DNA from: Desmodus rotundus
Lineage: Eukaryota; Chordata; Mammalia; Chiroptera; Phyllostomidae
Assembly (NCBI RefSeq): GCF_022682495.2
Contig: NC_071392.1
Coordinates: forward strand, 133,237,318-133,301,317
DNA: 64,000 nucleotides
Direction of reading: 5' to 3'
Below the pieces are notes generated by a model that saw only the letters and a program-made list of their open reading frames with translations, searched no databases and had not been told where the DNA came from. Both the position numbers and the translations under genes were made by a program. Below, piece after piece: positions 58,499 to 64,000 of this stretch. How positions within the stretch are numbered: the first letter of the stretch is position 1; each line of letters opens with the position of its first letter.

Positions 58499-59164
58499 TG
58501 TAACCGAATAGCAAGTGGGGTCCTTCTGCCCACCACCACCCTCTAGGCAAAATTCTGAAGGCAGAGGTTTGGTAATAAAGGAAAGGAGTCTATTAAAAAG
58601 CTACACAATTTTGGAATAACAGCTTTCCACCTATGTTAGTCATTTAAGCCTATCAATTAAGGCTAAACCCTTTAACACCTGAGTTCTCCTATCATTCCCC
58701 CTGTTAGTTTTTAGTTATCTTATTTCTATAGGATTAGTTTTCCATCTAAAACAACATTAAGATACAAAAGCTACACAATTTTGAAAGAATGGCAGGCTTC
58801 TGCCTCAGAGTCCTCCCCTCTAGAATACCCAAAGAAGAATAACCCTGTCACCCTCTGCCCAGACAGCCAGATCCTAGGATGTGCCTGAAGTTCCTTCCCA
58901 TCCAAAATACTGTCTGCTGTGAAATGAAGGCAGCTGCAGAACCATCATCCAGGCATTCTCAAGGAAGAAGAGCCTGAGAGCCAGTCTCTGCCCTCTTTCT
59001 TTTTTAAATCTTCTGTCCAATAATTCCATGCACTCTGGAGGCATTCAGCTTCTCAGCCAACCCTGTCCTAGACTGTTTACCATTGCCTCAGACAACCTTC
59101 TCCTACGACTCCTCCTAACTCCTCCCCAGGGATCTGATCAGTCCCTGGGGAGGAGTTAGGATCA
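58499..59164 (-). repeat. 3' LTR of the provirus (666 bp)
   Basis: Bounded on the plus strand by TG (58499) and CA (59164), with the polypurine tract directly outside the U3 end. On the minus strand it starts tgatcctaactcctcccc and ends attcggttaca, a typical gammaretroviral-type end. A TATA-like atttaaaaaag lies near 59010. The 18-base phrase aaaagctacacaattttg appears twice (about 58597 and 58766). No second LTR is available for dating. Confidence 0.72.
59113..59161. repeat. Perfect 20-bp inverted repeat at the U3 start of the LTR
   Basis: Arm tcctaactcctccccaggga at 59113-59132 is exactly complementary to 59142-59161; the 9-base spacer tctgatcag is nearly palindromic too. It sits within the first 52 bases of the LTR (minus strand). 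It may be a protein-binding dyad or a replication-generated hairpin. Confidence 0.9.
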
Positions 59165-59176
59165 ATTCCCCCCTTT
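59165..59176 (-). promoter_or_regulatory. Retroviral polypurine tract
   Basis: The minus strand reads aaaggggggaat immediately before the TG that opens the 3' LTR. Retroviruses prime plus-strand DNA synthesis from such tracts, and its position confirms the LTR edge and the minus orientation. Confidence 0.75.
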
Positions 59177-59573
59177 AACACTTCTGAACCTTTGCAACCT
59201 TACAAAGGCAAATAGATGAAGGTCTCATTCTTCTGTAGTTACTTTCTGCTGGCCATGGATGGACATAGTCCTACCTATCCTCTGGTATAGAAATCCCTAA
59301 CAGAAAGGGGGCATGGAGTGGAGGGAGGCCTTCACACAAGAAAGAAGGACCTTGCAAAGTCCAGGTCAGTTGGCTGATCCTGGGAAGCGGTGTGCAAAAT
59401 ATCTAAAGGACAGCATTGCTAGACAAGTTGGCATTCTTGTCATACTCTGGCGATAACAGATTTGGCAAGAGTTAGAAGGCACAATCGGAACCACAACCCC
59501 TAAAGGACAAAGGAGAGACTAATTCTACAATGTCTTTAATTAAGAAAGAGTGGCTTCCTTGGAGGAAGAGGAA

Positions 59574-59619
59574 GCATGTCACAAAGCATGTCACAAAGCA
59601 TGTTGCAAAGCATGTCACA
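59574..59619. repeat. 12-bp tandem repeat, about 3.9 copies
   Basis: Units gcatgtcacaaa, gcatgtcacaaa, gcatgttgcaaa and gcatgtcaca(cc). It lies in the unassigned part of the provirus. Confidence 0.9.
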
Positions 59620-61040
59620 CCTGTCCAAAGTCCTTTGCCCACTATACTTAACTCAGGGTGAGGGGAAATATTCTAGGATTCTCCCCTTTAACACTTTTGG
59701 GCCCTTTCTGTCCAAACCATTAGAACAGAAAATGAAAGCAGTTTTAAGTGAAGCAGACAGACCACCCCATATTTCACCAACTCAACCACTCAGTCCAATC
59801 AAGCCATAGAGTCTGAGAAGGAAGCAATGCAGATGGGCTTCTCAAATGAGGCCTATACTGTGTAAACAGTCACCAAGGTAATGAGATCATAGGCATACGC
59901 CCTACAAAAATAGAAGGAAGAACACACAGGTTAATTCACACAACAACCCATACACCAGTCTTTGAGTCCACGAAGCTACCTTTTGAGAAGACATTCAGTT
60001 GCATTAATATCATTCTTTTGCTGGGATGATATTAAACAATGACAATCCAACACGTTCTTCCTGCCCATAAATTAAACATCTCTGATGATGTCACAAATAC
60101 AGCTTAACTTCCATGTGAAAACAAAACTTTGAAGACAGTTAGCTACACTAGACCAATGCCCACCACTGAGCATTGTGATTTTCCTTGTAATACGATTTTT
60201 CTCATGAAGATCACTCTCAATATCCTCAAAAGGACTGCATTAAGTCCAGTTTTAATTTTTGCCTGTTCATTGTATAAACACAAGAAGAGCAACAATTGAT
60301 CACACAGGATCTTTAAGTCTGCTTTGCTGTACCTTACACAAGGAACCTTTAGACTGACCCTTAGTCTGCCCTTCAGGGCACAAAAGCCAAGCCACGCACC
60401 TGCTATCCAGCACTGCCTGCAGTACCTGCTTCCCTCAAGTCCTTGAGGTTCCTGTTGTGTTTTAAGGTTCCTACTTGCCATCTTTCAGGAAAGCAACCTT
60501 CATTCCTTCCCTGGAAAGACTGACACAAACCACACGACCAGACATGGAATCAGGCCATTTCTACAGTGGGATTTCACTAGTTTCTTCGAAAGTCAATCTC
60601 AATTCCTCAAGGCTTTCCTGTAACAACCAGAGCCTCAGTATGCCTCCTTCAGGCATGACCTTCCAATCAAAATCTTGATTGACAAAACCACCATTGGCAA
60701 CCAGTCTTACTGATTAATTGCAAAGAAACCTTATGTCATCACTGACTCCTACAGAATGCCGAATTCTGGAGGGATCAGGTAGAGAGAAAAATACAACGTG
60801 TGAAGGAAAATCCTTGTCCTTCTAATATCCACCAAAACTTCATCTCTATGCCTTTTACCTTTCATTGTTTACTTTCCATTTGATGTGAAGTTTTAACTCT
60901 CCCTGAGAAACCTCAATTTCCTTTTGGAACATAAACAAAGCAAAATCCAAAGCAAAGACAGAGTTCCAAAAGAAGAAAGGGAATTAGAACTAGCCTTAGA
61001 ATCTTGTCTCATTTCCCACCAGTCCCACTAACTGGTCACA
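59620..61040. other. Unassigned part of the provirus interval
   Basis: The position expected for env, but I recognise no envelope motif (no clear immunosuppressive or CX6CC region). A second purine-rich tract (minus strand aaaggggagaat near 59690) occurs. It may be strongly decayed env, non-coding viral sequence or another element. Confidence 0.4.
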
Positions 61041-61044
61041 CAGG

Positions 61045-61360
61045 CAACGTTTCCTAGGTCCCAAATGGCCCAGAGCCTCAGTGGTAGAGGCACTCTCTCA
61101 CTTACCAGTTCCTCCACTGGTCTCACGGCAGAGACATGATGTCTCACCACAGCCAGTATACCAACCAGCATTCCATGTCACAAAGCCCCAATGATAGAGG
61201 CGCTCTCTTGCCTACCAGTGCATCCACTGGTCTCTTTGCAGAGACATCCCCTCTCACCACCCAGTCTCACGTCAGAGACATGCTCTCTTGCCCCTAGCCA
61301 GATTTCACCAGCACCAAACGACTCTTCCTAGGTCCCAAATGGCAAAGGCATTCTGTTCAA
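61045..61360. repeat. Degenerate direct repeats of about 110 bp in the provirus
   Basis: The phrase agaggcactctctcacttac with cctccactggtctcacggca and cagagacat recurs 110 bases later (agaggcgctctcttgcctac, catccactggtctctttgca), with a partial third copy at 61261-61300. The phrase cctaggtcccaaatggc also appears twice (61053 and 61328). Confidence 0.75.
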
Positions 61361-61744
61361 CCGGTTTCACAGATGACTTCTCCTGGATCCCAAAGGTCAA
61401 ACAGAAGAGAGGATTCCCGATGTACCCAAAACAGTAAATTTCAAACCATGTCCCCATAAAATCAAAAACGAACAAAGAAACCAAAAGCAAGCAAAAAATA
61501 ACCATATTGAAGAGTGAGATTTCCTTTTCTCCAGGTTTAAAACTTTCACAACCTCCTATGCATACCATTACTCATTTAGATTTAGTCATAATGCACTTTC
61601 AATCCTTATTCTTTTCCCCACTGGAAAGGACCACATTCAAATTTGGTATCTGGCAACTGAAAGTCTCTAGCTTACAAACACATGAATAAAGAAAAAGAAA
61701 CACTGTCATCACCCTATATTAGGGTTCACTGCTTTTTCTGGAAA

Positions 61745-61945
61745 AGGAATTTCAAATCTGCAGGAGTGCAGGCCCAGCTTTCCCTTTCAGCATCAAACAC
61801 AGCAGCAGCATCTGTGTCGTCAGGTGGTACCTGTTTTATCCACGTGTAGTGGATCCAGGGCTTGATTCCCGTTAGCCTTAGGGAAGAATGCGTTGTCAAC
61901 AGGACATCATCGGGACCTGCCCACTGTTTTGGCTAACAGGGCCTT
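61745..61945 (-). pseudogene. Retroviral integrase C-terminal remnant
   Basis: The minus-strand frame contains VLLTTHSSLRLTGIKPWIHY followed by TWIKQVPPDD. This matches the C-terminal domain of gammaretroviral integrase (a short beta-rich DNA-binding fold with the conserved leucine-threonine-threonine and tryptophan-isoleucine-histidine positions). The catalytic core and everything upstream in pol are missing. Confidence 0.75.
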
Positions 61946-62229
61946 GAGTCTTCCAGGTCTTTCATTTGTTTTTGAGTGTGTTAGTATAAATAGCACTAAC
62001 TGTATTTCAGGCATCTGTTTGCCTGAGTAGGGTGATTTAAGCTATGTACCCTCTGTTTGGGTGGAAGTGTAAACCATTACTGTTAAGTGTCCCTGGCTTA
62101 GGAAAGATAGGATTTTGCAATTTACTAGATGGCTGTGAACTGCTCGGCCAATTAAAAATCTACTTAGTTTTCCTATTCCACTTGTCCTGGCTTACTGGCT
62201 TGTCTCATATTTATACAACTGATACAAGG

Positions 62230-62337
62230 GTATGAATAAATCTCAAAAATATTTTTCTAACCAAGTAAGCCAGACACAAGAAAATACATACTATATGATT
62301 CCATACAGAGAAGATTCTAGAAAATTCAAACGTAATC
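62230..62337 (+). mobile_element. Old L1 fragment between gag and integrase remnants
   Basis: Words typical of the old L1 ORF2/3' UTR boundary: gtaagccagacacaagaaaa, tacatactatatgattccat and ttctagaaaattcaaacgta. It occupies the place where protease and reverse transcriptase would be. Confidence 0.6.
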
Positions 62338-62344
62338 TATTCTA

Positions 62345-63110
62345 CTTTTCATTTTTTTAGTTTCAGGCATTCCCTTCTCCAATGGCCCTTCTCCCTGCAA
62401 TATGCACATTGATTGGCACCTAGGGGGTCTTTCCTCCTTCCTTTAGGGTCCTGCCTCTTCTTCTGGTCTCACCATACTGTTTCTAAGAACACCATGGCCG
62501 CGGGGGCGGGGGGGGCGGGGACAGTGGGAAGAGGGGATTACAGGAACTACTATACAGGACACATGGACAAAACCAAGGGGGAGGGTGGAGGTGGGGGAGG
62601 GAGGTGGGTTCAGCTGGGGTGGGGTGGAGGGATGGGGAGAAAAGGCATACAACTGTAATTGAATAACAATAAAAATTTAAAAAAAAAAAGAACACCATGG
62701 CCTTTTATCTTCTTTGCTTCCTAGTCCTTGTAAACTTTAAAGACTATGTCTACCAGCTGAGAGGGATTCATTCCCAATGTCCTACCTAACTTCTGGAATT
62801 TCCTTCTAGTATCTGGGGTACTTTGCCCAATAAATGTCATGATCACCATCCGTACATTTGCTGGTTCCTCTGGATCAGCATCAGTGTGCTTTCTATAGCC
62901 CTGATAGATCCTCTTTAAAAATTCAGAAGGATTCTCATTTGACTTTTTCTGAAGGGCTTGTATCATATTCCAACTCTTTTGTTTGGGCACCCCCTTCTAA
63001 AGCCCTTCTAGTATACACTTTCTGTAATGTTCCAGGAAGGTTAGGTCCCCACCATTTGGGTTCCAGTTAGGCTCTGTCAAGAGAATTGTCCCAGCTGGGT
63101 CAGGGGTCCT
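62345..63110 (-). pseudogene. Gammaretrovirus-like gag remnant (capsid and nucleocapsid)
   Basis: Three parts are visible on the minus strand. At about 63100-63000 is a capsid stretch with the WNPN motif, ending in a stop. At 62990-62721 is an open frame with the major homology region pattern (PSEFLKRIYQGYRKHTD). At 62367-62408 is one CCHC zinc knuckle with exact CX2CX4HX4C spacing. A single knuckle and this capsid pattern are gammaretroviral features. An L1 tail (62500-62687) separates capsid from nucleocapsid, and stops break the rest. Non-functional. Confidence 0.82.
62500..62687 (+). mobile_element. 5'-truncated L1 3' end inserted in gag
   Basis: A 188-base insertion with a G-rich 3' UTR, atacaactgtaattgaataa and an A-tail, flanked by the exact 15-bp repeat aagaacaccatggcc (62485-62499 and 62688-62702). 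It is younger than the provirus. Confidence 0.9.
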
Positions 63111-63335
63111 ATTGAGATTCTCTTGGTGGAGATGTTGAGCCTCTTCATTAGCCCTATTTATAACCAGTCATCTCTCATCTGCAGGTAACAATATATTTAG
63201 GGGAGTCTGTACATCTGTCTGTCTCTTCAAACCCTGAATAATTTCTAGATAACCAACAATTAACTTTCAGAGCCATAATTTGGTTCTGGTCTAGCCCCCA
63301 AGGTACCAGTAATATGGCCATTTGTCTGATGTATT

Positions 63336-63898
63336 TGGACAAAAAAAAAAAAAGACTTTAAGCTTAATAGATCAAAAATAAAACCCAAATGTCATTTCAA
63401 CTTTGAAGAGAATATATGATCAATACATGTGGATACACAGATACATAAAAGGTTGCAACCTTACCAGTAGTCAGAAAAATATTTATTAAAAACAGTAAGT
63501 TTTTTCATGTCAGTTTGCATATATAAAAAAGACAAATCATGTCCAGTGTTGGATAGTGAAATTTACATAAGACTTCTAGATAAATTTACATATAAATTTA
63601 CATGACCTTTTTGAAGAGCAATTTGGCATTATCAAAATTTAAAATGTGCATATGTTTCCATCTAACAATTTCATGTCTAGATACCCACACAGAAAAAGTT
63701 CTCCCACATATTTACAAAAAAACAAAACAAAACAAAACAAAACACTTTTTTTGCAGTATTGTTAGTAAAAGTGGAAGGAAGGAAGAAAGGAAGAAACTAA
63801 ATGTCCATTTTTATTTGTCTTCAAGTAAAATCAAAGATCTAAAATACCAAATTTTCAACAAGAATCTTAAAAGCTAAATGAATTAGCTAAAAACTTAC
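63336..63898. other. RALGAPA2 intron, A-rich, no element recognised
   Basis: Begins with an A-run at 63341-63353 and includes an (AAAAC)n-like tract near 63716-63741. The text ttggcattatcaaaatttaa and ccatctaacaatttcatgtc is reminiscent of old L1 3' sequence but is too degraded to call. Confidence 0.45.
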
Positions 63899-63951
63899 CT
63901 CAAAAAGAAAGAGGATGGAGTCCAGCTCCTCCCTTTGTGACTTATTATTCC
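63899..63951 (-). CDS. RALGAPA2: RALGAPA2 internal exon, most 5' in this window (about residues 73-90)
   Basis: The minus strand shows an atattccag acceptor above 63951 and a gtaagttttt donor below 63899. The 53 bases complete a Gly codon and then read NNKSQREELDSILFLFE, a known stretch of RALGAPA2 just before KILQF. It is probably exon 3; that number is inferred from the residue position. The start codon and the first roughly 72 residues must lie beyond position 64000, so the promoter is not in this window. Confidence 0.94.
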
Positions 63952-64000
63952 CTGGAATATTAAAAAAAAAGATAGTTATCATGCAATGTATAAATTTTAG

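Larger units (their letters stand above)
58499..63335 (-). mobile_element. Defective gammaretrovirus-like provirus, 5' truncated and internally deleted
   Basis: On the minus strand the order is gag remnant (about 63110-62345), a gap filled by unrelated sequence including an old L1 piece, an integrase C-terminal remnant (about 61945-61745), a long uncertain stretch where env should be, a polypurine tract and a 3' LTR (59164-58499). There is no 5' LTR up to 64000, and protease and reverse transcriptase are missing. Gag has stops and an L1 insertion. It is an old genomic relic with no capacity for expression of a complete virus. Confidence 0.75.

Noticed and set aside
59574..59619. 12-bp tandem units as an iteron array
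   Set aside because: Only four imperfect units in decayed proviral sequence of a mammalian genome; no replication gene or origin context.
60143..60481. A 112-codon minus-strand frame as env of the provirus
   Set aside because: I see no envelope hallmark (signal peptide, furin site, CX6CC or membrane anchor in order).
62413..62658. Glycine-rich plus-strand frame as a GC-rich gene start
   Set aside because: The G-rich part is an L1 3' UTR flanked by a 15-bp target duplication inside an ERV.

Overview
This is intronic mammalian DNA, almost certainly from a bat of the Yangochiroptera. Four observations point there: Ves-type tRNA-derived SINEs, recent mariner and hAT-like DNA transposons, young L1 insertions that still have target-site duplications, and six exons of a conserved vertebrate gene. 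I saw no Helitron (Heli-bat) copies, so Myotis-like vesper bats are less likely, but the species cannot be fixed from sequence alone.

The only cellular gene I can support is RALGAPA2, the catalytic alpha-2 subunit of the Ral GTPase-activating complex, on the minus strand. Six internal exons lie at 63899-63951, 27590-27647, 13161-13204, 10721-10898, 7781-7896 and 932-1070 (read right to left). Each has AG/GT borders, and the reading frame continues across all five junctions. They encode roughly residues 73-268 of the protein. The first exons lie above 64000; the rest of the gene, including the C-terminal GAP domain, lies below position 1. One intron (27648-63898) is about 36 kb.

The introns are packed with nested retrotransposons. 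The outstanding group is a family of about 1.9-2.0 kb L1 derivatives with a 5' UTR, a single L1 ORF1 and an L1 3' end but no ORF2: a half-L1 (HAL1-like) design. Four full-length, TSD-flanked copies lie at 3201-5113 (-), 8215-10243 (+), 28964-30897 (+) and 50325-52272 (+). A fifth, truncated and inverted copy is at 49990-50289. Older L1s occupy 1648-3200/5126-5185, 16915-17690, 19683-25490, 40546-41755, 41790-45380 and 55745-58050, and several carry younger insertions.

DNA transposons are three internally deleted mariners (32569, 40939, 58053), an hAT-type MITE (28485-28726), and two elements with CCRTATTTT-type termini (26728-27036 and 47159-48074). LTR elements are a solo LTR with a perfect 4-bp duplication (21673-22270), an older LTR near 6.75-7.5 kb, and a badly deleted gammaretrovirus-like provirus on the minus strand (58499-63335). 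The provirus has a 3' LTR, a polypurine tract, an integrase tail and gag pieces; it is broken by an L1 tail and cannot be functional. A TSD-flanked retrocopy of an unrecognised transcript lies at 31536-32025. MIR, L2 and MER5-like fossils fill parts of the remaining introns.
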